64,000 nt of DNA from Anisakis pegreffii (Eukaryota > Nematoda > Chromadorea > Rhabditida > Anisakidae): positions 1-64,000 of the forward strand of contig JAPYMA010002875.1 of NCBI GenBank assembly GCA_035041965.1. The letters run 5' to 3'. The notes beneath the pieces were generated by a model. It was not told the origin of the DNA. It made no database searches and saw only the letters and a list, made by a program, of their open reading frames with translations. Below, one piece after another: positions 13,185 to 25,500 of this stretch (its first letter is position 1; every line of letters starts with the position of its first letter). A program made the translations under genes and the position numbers.

Positions 13185-15570
13185 ATGAATATTCACCGTA
13201 AGGTTAGTGTTAGTATGAGTGATAGCGCAACGCATTTCATCGCACACCGCTCGTCCTACGATGACAACGCACATGCACCAAGTATTCTGTTCAGTGCTGA
13301 GGATCGACATCTCCTTTTGAACGGTTGGAAACGGTAAGTTTTCAAAACTTCATACCTCTCCGTCATCTAATGTTCTGTATCTGATTGTGAACAATGTAAT
13401 AATTTTGACACATTTACAAGATAATCTTCATTTTAGAAGTTGCAGTGTTGACCGTGACTGTTCCCATGATAACCTACAACGAGTTCCAAACGGGCACTGA
13501 AATTACAAGTTTTTTATATTCGCTTCACAAGGGACTGATGAATCAATTACTTTGCTGCATTTGATTTGTAGTAGGCGCATAAAAGCCACATTTTGGCAAA
13601 ACAAAATTGCATATTTATAAGGCGTCGTTTTGAACGATTAGAATGTACCAGAAATAAGTAATCTTCGAACGGTTAAGGGAAGAAATTGTCTGGTTTTTTG
13701 AATTGGACAACAAGGTAATCAGTGTGGATTGGAACAATTTTAAAAAGTGAGAATACTACTTTAAAGAGCAGTGACGCATAAAGATGTTGGTGGTGAGTTA
13801 TTAACACGACTTCTGAATAGTGGAGACTCTCAACTATATCTTCTCTTACGAACTCGGAGTGAACCGTACTGCCCCGCTAAGGAAGCGACGATCGAAGTCC
13901 AAGCGTATAACCTTCGGAGACACTGCCCTCGAGCCACAAAAATCGCTGATTCTATGACCAAATTTCTTGGCGAGGTTAACGAAACATTTGTTGTTAAAGT
14001 TAAACGTCTACAAACAATCCAAGATTGGACTTTCGTAACTTTCAATGATGGCTGTATTCCAAAAATCTTGTTTGAACTCCAAATAATCGTAGCATTGCCA
14101 AGGTCTAGATATTCGTCGTTATGTTTCGTTTACGGTGAATTTGCTCTCGAACATATTTCCTGATGACGAGATTCGCGGTAAACAAATATTAAGATGCTCC
14201 CCTCGGAAACTGTGTGATTAGCGATACAAAAAGGATCAGGTCCTAAAAGGTACACCTCAGCAGTTGGGAAGTGAATCACTAAGAACGAAAGGAACGAATG
14301 AGATATGCATTCACAATAGCACTTCCATCAAATCTGAGGAAGTATAACAATTCTCTCGTGTCTCGTTCGCGAGTGATTTGCAAATAAAAAAAGCCTGTAG
14401 ACAAGTATCTCAGTTTTTTCTTCATTCTGCACAATCCTATTGGAATTATTCGATTTGTCAGAGTCTAAACATGCGGATCAAATTGAAAACAAGGAGCGTG
14501 AATCAAATTGAATACCTCAATGCACATTTATCGATTCTCTTGACATTGACTGTACCGAAGATTGTATATCACTCACTGCGCTACGATCAGCGAACGAACT
14601 GAATTAGAGAGGACTGCATAAAGTGATCGCAAGAAATATGTGACAAATAAGAAAAAATTATTCTTCAGGTGATGGATGCGATTGCTAGTGAGCATTTTTC
14701 AGAGGAGAACGTATCGGAAATGTGTTGGCGATTAGGAGCATTGCATCATCAGAAGAGAGTATGGCTGCAAGATTGGAATTGGATACATTTTCACAAAGCT
14801 TTTATTGAAACAGTTATGTATTCCGATAAGCACTATCAAGGTTATTCAGCTCGTTCATTCAAAGTTGAATATAAAATGAGTCGAATATCGAATGCTTGAA
14901 ATTTTTGAAAATAATGAATTTTGATCAGCGATCTGATCACGAAACAATTAAAACCTCTTTTAAAATTGTTATATTTAAAGTAAAAAAAAGCCTTTTGAAG
15001 GGTATAGATCATGCAGCGATACGGCTGAGTTGAAAAAGAGATACAGTTTTACATTACGCAGAGACAGTCATCACTGCATAAAACGTATTCAATATGAAGA
15101 GATTTTATGGTTTAAACTGAGTCATTTTCTCGTCAAACACATCAAGCAAGGATTCTTCGAGGTTAGATATGAATATACTCATGAGTGTCTACAATCGACG
15201 TTCTATTTAAGAAGAAGTTAGACTATTCCAAAATTTTGCACTATTAAATTGCAAAGCAAGTTCGTGAAATTTTTGCAAGATTGTTTGGATATCTAAAGAA
15301 GAAGTCATTAACAAGTTAAATGTGACAGCGATTGCTGAACAAATATGAACAATTCTGTTTCAGGAAGCAATGCATTCATCATTGAACGATTCATCAAAAG
15401 AACGAGACAATGATGATGGTTCTACAGAAACGCCCTCCGTCACTGATTCATTACAAACACATTCATTTGATGACAGCATCATGAATGATGATGAGGAAAT
15501 TTGTTTAGACAGTTGTGTCGAATTTGATTGGAGACTGAAATTTCCGAAACGTTTAACTGCGGATCTTTAA
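13185..15570 (+). CDS. Divergent nematode globin
   Basis: Five exons join in phase: 13185-13333, 13767-13974, 14669-14840, 15100-15161 and 15364-15570 (stop TAA), about 265 residues. The A helix shows AEDRHLLLNGWKR with the conserved Trp. B/C are in GGELLTRLLNSGDSQLYLLL. E is in NLRRHCPRATKIADSMTKFL, with His at about the E7 position. F is in EMCWRLGALHHQKR, where LG..H supplies the proximal haem His. H is in WFKLSHFLVKHIKQGF. After the fold comes an acidic, Ser/Thr/Asp-rich tail of about 69 residues. The usual CD1 Phe is not obvious; Tyr/Leu occupy that stretch. Globins bind haem and oxygen or act in redox sensing; the role here cannot be predicted. The start is uncertain: the frame stays open upstream to about 13056, and another ATG lies at 13215. 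Confidence 0.75.
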
Positions 15571-17277
15571 CGTATACTGTTCAGTTGGTATAACATAAAA
15601 CTGGTTTGAAGTCAACTTTAAATGATTAAATTCAATATTCAGTCAAGACAAGATTGTTTGTGTCAGAAATGATCACAGGAACAGAATGTATTGATCCTGA
15701 CGAATGCTCAACTCATTTCGATACAATGAAAGACCTGTGAATTCCATTGGACCTAGCTAATTCTGTTGGGAATTAATTAACAAATTGTAGTTTGAAACTA
15801 ATAGAGTTGAATGGCGGAAATGAAAATTCAGTTTGTAATACAATACGAAAAGCTAACGAAGCAGAAAAGGAGATATAATGTATTGTGAAATCAACTTGAA
15901 GATACGTGTGAACTGTGATGCATTCGGACTAGATAAGTCAGGAATAACTTGCTTCCATAATTGGTTTCCATAATCATCATTGATTCAGGTTCAGTCAAAT
16001 AGGTGATTTCACTTGACAAACGTAAACCCTTTCAGCTGTTGAACACTATTCTTCATCGGCCATTGGTAGCAGCTGATATTGATGATTGACTTTCTATACT
16101 GTTTAATTGACTTATCACTGCTACTTGGACTATGAATGTCTCATTATGATCTTTTCAACAAGGTCTTTGCGAAACATGTCAGTTGATCGAATTCGTTATC
16201 GTAAAATAAACATAAGATAGAGACCAACGTATATTTTTATTGAGGTACAACGAAACGTCGTGAAATGATGAAAAATTTTATTGCTAAAAGCGTTATCATT
16301 ACATTGCGTGATTGCAATAAAAAACAGTCGAAGTGACAGCAAGGGATTAACATTCAACACGAGCACAAAAAATTATTTTCATTAATGACCTGATTCACGG
16401 AAAAAACAGTGAACATTAAACAGTTCGTTGAATTGTAGGCTTGAAGAAAATTATGAAGTTATTTTCATATTCCCTTCAATTGATAAAACTCGTGAAAGCG
16501 AATAATTTGAACGACGGTGAATACAATTACATTGCGTGACACACCTTTTACCGCATAACTGCTGCTGAAAAAAAATGGAAGATTGATAGTTACTCTTTCG
16601 AAACAGCAATTCGAAACACCAGCTGGAAGAATAAGTGCAATGCTGGAAGGAAAGCTTAAACTTATGTAATGAAGTGGTGATAAATTTCAGCGTGAATTTC
16701 TAGCTGACGTGAAATAATTTCATAAATCTAACGGAAATTCGTTTGCAGAAACCCATGATTTCATATCTCCTCCATAAACCACAACTTAAAAACCTGCTAT
16801 CGCGCTAACGTGCTAAAAGTTGCTGTTAGGTATACACTAATGTGACAGAAATAAGCAAGGCAAATCGCCTCGGTTATTATTATCACCGTAAGCACCCGAA
16901 AAGTGCCTTGAGGCTGTCATTAATACCTGTGCTGAGACTACTGCGTGATTGCGACTGTTTGGATTGATGTGCACGTTTTCAGCGGATCAGCGATTAGTGC
17001 GCTAACTTTTTTCGTTAGTGTGCCCATCATTGGTTTCCAGCTAATTCTATCACACAAATTTTGTTTATTGTCTCAATAATGTATTGTTAATTGAATTTCT
17101 TCTTTGTGTGTCTAAATTGCTGTGATAGGTGATTTTTTATTGAGGTTTGAGGTGAAATTCAGCGGTGATCGTCAAGTGAAGACGAATTCAATTGGGGTGA
17201 ATATTCATTAAAAATATTCCAAAGTCAAACATCACCTCTAATTTGAACAGAGTGTTACTTGAAACACTCAGTCTGAC
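15571..17277. other. Intergenic, repeat-containing
   Basis: No gene is seen. Bases 16790-17035 contain TAGCG/GCTAAC words and an end (CAATGATGGGCACACTAACG on the minus strand) related to the hAT-like MITE family at 6108-6564. Confidence 0.4.
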
Positions 17278-17458
17278 GAGGAAAGGTCACGAAGTTACCC
17301 CCGCCTTTCGGAATGAGACATATATCATATTGTAGGGCTCATGTAGCTGATCATGGATATGCAAAATATTTTGAAATGGACAAAGGGACGCGAGTTATGG
17401 CGCGAAAAAAGTTCTTAGCGTATTGAAGTGAGGTTCTAAATTTCTTTCGGTCATCGGC

Positions 17459-17525
17459 GGTCTGGCACGGTGGATAGTGCGCCAGCATCGAGTATGAGTG
17501 CCCGGTGGTTCTCCCCACGCTCGCG
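17459..17525 (+). other. tRNA-like (pol III promoter-like) segment in the fold-back arm
   Basis: TGGCACGGTGGATAGTG resembles a tRNA A box with D-loop, and CCGGTGGTTCTCCCC, about 35 bases on, resembles a B box with T-loop. The mirror copy is at 18358-18424 on the opposite strand. A good acceptor stem and canonical TTCGA are not seen, so this is more like the head of a tRNA-derived SINE than a functional tRNA gene. Confidence 0.3.
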
Positions 17526-17643
17526 AAACTTTTTTCTCCTGGTTGGCTTTGAAAACAAGTTGTGATAAATCAACTACTACTGGTGATGTCTCTATACCAA
17601 TTTTTTGAAAACTGTTCTATTCTGTTTTTTCGAGCTCATTATT

Positions 17644-18045
17644 ATGGAACGGTTTTCCACGTCTACTGTGGTCGTTTTACTGTGCGAGAAGTTCGGTGTT
17701 GGAGATGCCTCTTCGGCAACCAGAGCGGAGAAGAAAATGGCGCAAAAACTAGCCGATATTATTATGCGGCATACGAAGGGTAATGAGTTGAAGATGGAGG
17801 AAGATGAAGAAATTTGCAATGAGAGTGAGGATAAAGGTGAATCGTCGGAGAATATAGATGATGGTGTCCTCGTTGTTCCGGATAAAGTTGCTTTCAGCAA
17901 CGGTAAACTCATTAGCGCATCGGATGTTCATCGCGCAATTGATTTCTGCCGCTCAACGAGTGATGAACACAGACCACTTTCTTCGATGCTCACAATGTCC
18001 AGATTTATCAGCAATAAAAGTGATATGAAACGGCCACACTTTTGA
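17644..18045 (+). CDS. Hypothetical protein inside the inverted-repeat element
   Basis: An ATG-initiated 133-residue frame runs from the left arm's inner border to TGA at 18043-18045. It has a hydrophobic start (STVVVLLCEKFGV), a Lys/Ala-rich helix (TRAEKKMAQKLADIIMRH), an acidic middle (MEEDEEICNESEDKGESSE) and a polar end with SASDVHRAIDFCRS. Codon use and composition look coding. No family is recognised. It fills most of the spacer of a mobile-looking element, so it may be a remnant of an element protein or a captured host exon. No splice partners were identified. Confidence 0.4.
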   Translation: MERFSTSTVVVLLCEKFGVGDASSATRAEKKMAQKLADIIMRHTKGNELKMEEDEEICNESEDKGESSENIDDGVLVVPDKVAFSNGKLISASDVHRAIDFCRSTSDEHRPLSSMLTMSRFISNKSDMKRPHF

Positions 18046-18599
18046 AGGGAAACAAACATGCATCAATAATGATCTTTGCCCAATGGTGGTGTTAATTTTG
18101 ATTATCGTTGCTCTCGATTTCTCGGTAGTAGTAATTAGTGATGTCTCTATTCCAATTAAACTTTTCTATTCCTGTTCTGTTCCATGAAGTGTTCGTAAAT
18201 GAGGAAGGAACAGTTTGGAACAAAATAGAGCCGTTTTCGAGCTCAAAAAAACCGAATAGAACAGTTTTAAAAAAATTGGTATACAGACATCACTAGTAGC
18301 AGTTGATTTATCACAACTTTTTTTTCAAAGCCAACCAGGAGAAAAAAGTTTCGCGAGCGTGGGGAGAACCACCGGGCACTCATACTCGATGCTGGCGCAC
18401 TATCCACAGTGCCAGACCGCCGATGACCGAAAGAAATTTAGAACCTCACTTCAATACACTAAAAACCTTTTTCGCGCCATAACTCGCATCCCCCTTGTCA
18501 TTGCAAAAATTTTTTGCATTTCCATGATCAGCTACATTAGCCCTGCAATATGATATATGTCTCATTCCGAAAGGCTTGAGTAACTTCGTGACCTTTCCT

Positions 18600-19540
18600 A
18601 GTGAGTCAATTGTTATTCTTGACTCTAGCAATTGTTATCGTTCTTGAATATCTCGGCCGTTAACAAGTTAATTTGAGGCACTGTTATTGTAAATCACGGT
18701 CTACCGCCGATATTATTCTCTAAGGCATATTGTAGACTATTCCTCGGCAGAACGGTAATCGTCACGTCGGATATCATCCGCACGATTCTGGATCAACCAT
18801 TCTCAACATCACGACGCAGTGACAATTTGTTGGTGGTTCACTTGTTATGACTATTGTAGCAGTTACTAGCATAATTGTTCATAGGTGTTTCTGTTGTGTG
18901 CAATTGTTTTAGTAAGATATGTGAGATAATTTGTCCATCAATTCTTGAATTATTGTGGAAGTGTTTTCTTGTTGCTTGCTTCGTGTTTTCATTATTTGTG
19001 GTTTGTTGTTATCAATAAAATCACTGAATACGAGGCTGTCATCGTGACATTCTTGTTCAAGTCAACGGATTATTCGAACCGGAATATCAGATTTCTATCT
19101 TTTTGTCGTAAATTTTACGCCAGAATGAGACCGCAGTCAATTAAGATCACGATTCTGCCCCCCCTCCCCCTTTGCCCCTAGAATGCTGTTTACCAGCTTC
19201 AGTTGAAAAGGCTAGTTTGATTAGATACTTTTTTAAAAATCTACTCACTTTAATATTACAGCGGCAGTTGAACTTCAACAAGCTCCGAAGTACGGTCGAT
19301 GATAATGGGCTGAAAATCATCTCATTCTATTAGTAATAAACAATTGCTGAATATTTTTGCGAGCCTCCAAATTATTTGGCACTCTGTTCTTGAATACTTA
19401 TCAGTTTGCGTAAGCGCTAGTTTTCCGAGATCTATATAAACATCAACAGATTTTTATGCGTAAATGAATGCTGAAAATTTTATAGTTATTCTCTGCTCAA
19501 AGCTTCAAAACGTGAATACTCTTCAAACTTGATTCGCTAT
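18600..19540. other. Intergenic
   Basis: No exon with supporting splice signals is seen. It lies downstream of the 3' end of the minus-strand repeat gene and may include its 3' UTR. Confidence 0.4.
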
Positions 19541-22500
19541 TCATTTTTTAGACACAATGTGAAAGTTCTTATACCGTTCCAAGAATTTCAAATTCATTGA
19601 TAAATTAAACAAATTATCAGGGACCAAATTCGAACTTCTTTTCAAAGACCTGACAATGAGCAAACAATGAACAGATGATGGACGGACCTTGCGGGATTTG
19701 GATTGATATCGCTGCAACTTTTTATTGCGATGAATCTTCCGAGCTATTCGTTCAGCTTGGTATTCTTTGTCATATGCAGCATGAGCCTCGGGTTCGCTGT
19801 ATGAATATTTTTGTGACTGTGAACAGCTTCGTGACTGCTGATCTCGTTGTTTTCTCATCGTAGTCCACTTATCACGCTTCATTTTGAACCGTGGTTGATT
19901 TTTAGTTGTCATTTGCGGGGCACTTTGTGAAACCCGAATTTGATGTGAATGTCTTTTGTTTTTGTGTTTCGTTCGTGGCTGAGAGCAAATAATCGTTTTT
20001 TCATTTCGTTTCAGTCGTCCGTGCTGCTCATTTCCACTTGCCGCATTCACTGTGGGGTGCGAAGTTTTTGATTCATTCGACGACTGCTTTTCATTATGAC
20101 TTCGACATTCAAGTTCAATTGCAGTCTGCATCGTCTGTGACGTCTTCCTATTTTGTTTAGGATGTCGATTTGCATTACTTTTATTGGTCATTTTCGGCGA
20201 ACCCTTCGTGATCTCCATTAATTTTGCTCCATCCCTTGACTGCTTTTGATCTCGTTTATGTCTAATTTGTTTCGTTCCATCGGACCACTTCTCTCGTTCA
20301 GGATGGCGTTGAGGCGATTTTTGCTTTTGACTGTGCCCGATTAATTGCGTTGACTGCGTCACTCGAGTGTTGTCATGAAACTGAAAAAAAGAATCATGAA
20401 AATTTTCGCCGACGAACTAAAAATTCGAAGTGTACAACTTGTAATATTCGAATGAAAGCAACAACTGTTCCGGTCACTCAAAAATATTTAGCGTTCAAAT
20501 TACATCTCTTCAAGCCTCATTCTCGAACATGACATGAGCAAGATTCAACCATCGGTAACCGAGTAATATTATAAAGATAGTAAGTTAACGATTTCATTAA
20601 CTCACATGTTTTGATTGATATCGTTCTGGGAGAGCATTATGTTGATTCTGCAACATCTTTTTTAGAGGTATTTGTGACGTCAGCATCATTTTTGCATTCT
20701 TTTCTGGAGGGTTCCATAACCGACTTCGGCCCTCTAATGGAACAAAATTTTGCTTTGAGTAGAATCGCAACGGTTTCTGCTTTGCTGTGCAATACACACG
20801 ACCCAAATTTACACTATATGGTGCCGTTAAATATCTTTGTCCCCCTCTTATCATTTCCAGAGCAGCTTGTATGATCGGAACGAGATTACGATTTTTCTGT
20901 TCCGCTCCTATTTCTGTTCTGTTTTGTTTGGACATATCCAGAGCAGTTTGCAGTAACCGTACCAGCCTTGAATATTCTTGTTGTAGGCTTGATAGCTCCG
21001 CGTTTCGTCTTGTCATGTCCAGTGCCCTCTGCAACAGTTCCGTCACCTTCGAGAGCTGCTCCGGTTGTGGGGATTGGTTACTTGCTTTGGTGACTTCCAA
21101 TGCCATTTGTAACAACTCTGCCAATTTACTACTTTGTGGTATTATTTCCGGTTGTTGGTTTTGCCTTGTCATTTCCAGAGCAGCTTGTAATAATAGTGCC
21201 ACATACGGATTTCCCCGAAAGATCTCTTGCGACTCCTTTTGTCGTGTCATTTCTAGGGCAGCTTGCAACATTCGTGCCAGTTCAACTCCACTCCGCCACC
21301 CTGACGATTCTTGATTTCTTTTTACGATTTCCATGTGAGCCACCGACCTCTGCCTAGCAATGGGATTTTTTTGTAATTGTCTAGACTCAGAGGTTTGGTT
21401 TGTTCGCCCTGAAGCCACGCTCAGTATCGGCATACTTTCCTCCTGCCATTTGTGTATGAATTGCGGTACAGTTGATAGGTTGTTTGGTAGTTCCGTTCTA
21501 CCTTGCATCTAAAAATCAATGATCAATTAAATCAGAACACATTGTTTAACCCGAACATGTTTACTTTAATGGACTTTCTAATGATTTATAGATCTGGATA
21601 TAGTTCTAGTCACATGATTCTGTGGCAAAAAATTAGTTAATTCGGTGAACTGGCGTTTCATAGCCATGATTAGAGAAGCATTATGCACGTGAGGTGATTC
21701 GTGATCGAAAATTGTTTCTGATCAATCAACATTCTGTTGTAATTAGTGAGCAGTTTACAAGCGGTCTAGAAAAGTTACGTCATAACGTTGTAGATAGTCA
21801 TTCATTTGTTGGTACTGTGAATTTTGCTTCGGGGGTGTTGCAGGTTGCACACATGGTTTTGTCATTTCCAACATCTGTAATGTGATTCATTACTCATCAT
21901 TTTTTCATATCTCTTCAGTAAAAACTGGGCATAGTCTGTGACAAAAATGCATTTTGTTCTACTTAATTTCCTCTCGTCGTTTCAAGCTTTGAACATAGGG
22001 TTTGGTTGTTTATTTTGTCTGTGTGTTATCATTTCAAGCGCATTTTGCAATGTGCTTACCGCGTTCCCACTGTTTGATGACGTTCGTCGAAGCTGACTCT
22101 GTTTTGTCACATTCAGTGCAGCTTTTAGCATTTTCACGACTTCCTTAGCATGCTCTGGTTCAATTAGATCATGGTTTTGCCTCCTTGTCATTTTCAATGC
22201 GCTCTGTAACATCTCTCTTAATCTTGCGTTTGCTAACAGTCCTTGCTCATTATTCCGTTGTGTTGCTTCCGGCTCAGTTTGCGATGTGTTTACCATCCTT
22301 GCATTTTGCAGGAGTTCGTTATTGCGTTGGTCCTGTTTGGTCATTTCCAGAGCATTCTGTATGATCGGCACAAGCTTTGAACTTTGTTGCATTTTTCTTC
22401 GATTTTCGTTTTGTCTTAGCATTTCCGGTGCTGCACAAAGCATTGCGGCATGATTCTGAATGTCCTGTAATCGATCTTGCTCCGCGTTTCGTCTTTTCAT

Positions 22501-25500
22501 GTCCAGTGCCCTCTGCAACAGCTCCGTCACCTTCGAGAGCTGTTCCGGTTGTGGAGATTGGTTACATGCTTTGGTGACTTCCAATGCCATTTGTAACAAC
22601 TCTGCCAATTTACTACTTTGTGGTATTATTTCCGGTTGTTGGTTTTGTCTTGTCATTTCCAGAGCAGCTTGTATGATCGGAACGAGATTGCGATTTTTCT
22701 GTTCCAATCCTATTTCTGTTCTGTTTTGTTTGGACATATCCAGAGCAGTTTGCAGTAACCGTACCAGCCTTGAATATTCTTGTTGTAGGCTTGATAGCTC
22801 CGCGTTTCGTCTTGTCATGTCCAGTGCCCTCTGCAACAGCTCCGTCACCTTCGAGAGCTGTTCCGGTTGTGGAGATTGGTTACTTGCTTTGGTGACTTCC
22901 AATGCCATTTGTAACAACTCTGCCAATTTACTACTTTGTGGTATTATTTCCGGTTGTTGGTTTTGTCTTGTCATTTCCAGAGCAGCTTGTATGATCGGAA
23001 CGAGATTGCGATTTTTCTGTTCCAATCCTATTTCTGTTCTGTTTTGTTTGGACATATCCAGAGCAGTTTGCAGTAACCGTACCAGCCTTGAATATTCTTG
23101 TTGTAGGCTTGATAGCTCCGCGTTTCGTCTTGTCATGTCCAGTGCATTCTGCAACAGCTCCGTCACCTTCGAGAGCTGCTCCGGTTGTGGGGATTGGTTA
23201 CTTGCTTTGGTGACTTCCAATGCCATTTGTAACAACTCTGCCAATTTACTACTTTGTGGTATTATTTCCGGTTGTTGGTTTTGTCTTGTCATTTCCAGAG
23301 CAGCTTGTATGATCGGAACGAGATTGCGATTTTTCTGTTCCAATCCTATTTCTGTTCTGTTTTGTTTGGACATATCCAGAGCAGTTTGCAGTAACCGTAC
23401 CAGCCTTGAATATTCTTGTTGTAGGCTTGATAGCTCCGCGTTTCGTCTTGTCATGTCCAGTGCATTCTGCAACAGCTCCGTCACCTTCGAGAGCTGCTCC
23501 GGTTGTGGGGATTGGTTACTTGCTTTGGTGACTTCCAATGCCATTTGTAACAACTCTGCCAATTTACTACTTTGTGGTATTATTTCCGGTTGTTGGTTTT
23601 GTCTTGTCATTTCCAGAGCAGCTTGTATGATCGGAACGAGATTGCGATTTTTCTGTTCCAATCCTATTTCTGTTCTGTTTTGTTTGGACATATCCAGAGC
23701 AGTTTGCAGTAACCGTACCAGCCTTGAATATTCTTGTTGTAGGCTTGATAGCTCCGCGTTTCGTCTTGTCATGTCCAGTGCATTCTGCAACAGCTCCGTC
23801 ACCTTCGAGAGCTGCTCCGGTTGTGGGGATTGGTTACTTGCTTTGGTGACTTCCAATGCCATTTGTAACAACTCTGCCAATTTACTACTTTGTGGTATTA
23901 TTTCCGGTTGTTGGTTTTGTCTTGTCATTTCCAGAGCAGCTTGTATGATCGGAACGAGATTGCGATTTTTCTGTTCCAATCCTATTTCTGTTCTGTTTTG
24001 TTTGGACATATCCAGAGCAGTTTGCAGTAACCGTACCAGCCTTGAATATTCTTGTTGTAGGCTTGATAGCTCCGCGTTTCGTCTTGTCATGTCCAGTGCA
24101 TTCTGCAACAGCTCCGTCACCTTCGAGAGCTGCTCCGGTTGTGGGGATTGGTTACTTGCTTTGGTGACTTCCAATGCCATTTGTAACAACTCTGCCAATT
24201 TACTACTTTGTGGTATTATTTCCGGTTGTTGGTTTTGTCTTGTCATTTCCAGAGCAGCTTGTATGATCGGAACGAGATTGCGATTTTTCTGTTCCAATCC
24301 TATTTCTGTTCTGTTTTGTTTGGACATATCCAGAGCAGTTTGCAGTAACCGTACCAGCCTTGAATATTCTTGTTGTAGGCTTGATAGCTCCGCGTTTCGT
24401 CTTGTCATGTCCAGTGCATTCTGCAACAGCTCCGTCACCTTCGAGAGCTGCTCCGGTTGTGGGGATTGGTTACTTGCTTTGGTGACTTCCAATGCCATTT
24501 GTAACAACTCTGCCAATTTACTACTTTGTGGTATTATTTCCGGTTGTTGGTTTTGTCTTGTCATTTCCAGAGCAGCTTGTATGATCGGAACGAGATTGCG
24601 ATTTTTCTGTTCCAATCCTATTTCTGTTCTGTTTTGTTTGGACATATCCAGAGCAGTTTGCAGTAACCGTACCAGCCTTGAATATTCTTGTTGTAGGCTT
24701 GATAGCTCCGCGTTTCGTCTTGTCATGTCCAGTGCATTCTGCAACAGCTCCGTCACCTTCGAGAGCTGCTCCGGTTGTGGGGATTGGTTACTTGCTTTGG
24801 TGACTTCCAATGCCATTTGTAACAACTCTGCCAATTTACTACTTTGTGGTATTATTTCCGGTTGTTGGTTTTGTCTTGTCATTTCCAGAGCAGCTTGTAT
24901 GATCGGAACGAGATTGCGATTTTTCTGTTCCAATCCTATTTCTGTTCTGTTTTGTTTGGACATATCCAGAGCAGTTTGCAGTAACCGTACCAGCCTTGAA
25001 TATTCTTGTTGTAGGCTTGATAGCTCCGCGTTTCGTCTTGTCATGTCCAGTGCATTCTGCAACAGCTCCGTCACCTTCGAGAGCTGCTCCGGTTGTGGGG
25101 ATTGGTTACTTGCTTTGGTGACTTCCAATGCCATTTGTAACAACTCTGCCAATTTACTACTTTGTGGTATTATTTCCGGTTGTTGGTTTTGTCTTGTCAT
25201 TTCCAGAGCAGCTTGTATGATCGGAACGAGATTGCGATTTTTCTGTTCCAATCCTATTTCTGTTCTGTTTTGTTTGGACATATCCAGAGCAGTTTGCAGT
25301 AACCGTACCAGCCTTGAATATTCTTGTTGTAGGCTTGATAGCTCCGCGTTTCGTCTTGTCATGTCCAGTGCATTCTGCAACAGCTCCGTCACCTTCGAGA
25401 GCTGCTCCGGTTGTGGGGATTGGTTACTTGCTTTGGTGACTTCCAATGCCATTTGTAACAACTCTGCCAATTTACTACTTTGTGGTATTATTTCCGGTTG

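Larger units (their letters stand above)
17278..18599. mobile_element. Large inverted-repeat (fold-back) element
   Basis: The arms 17278-17636 and 18236-18599 are near-perfect inverted copies (about 360 bp each) around a spacer of about 600 bp. Both outer ends start AGGAAAGGTCACGAAGTTAC, reading inward. Both inner ends stop at a GAGCTC site. Each arm contains a tRNA-like stretch, and each inner part contains GTGATGTCT.TATACCAATT, which also forms the ends of a small MITE-like unit at about 18136-18296. The arms differ by scattered substitutions and small indels, so the element is not brand new. No clear target duplication is seen. It may be a composite of nested elements. Confidence 0.7.

Noticed and set aside
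14669..14899. Globin exon 3 reading on to the stop at 14899
   Set aside because: The GTTATT donor after base 14840 joins in phase to the H-helix exon at 15100; reading on would lose the H helix.
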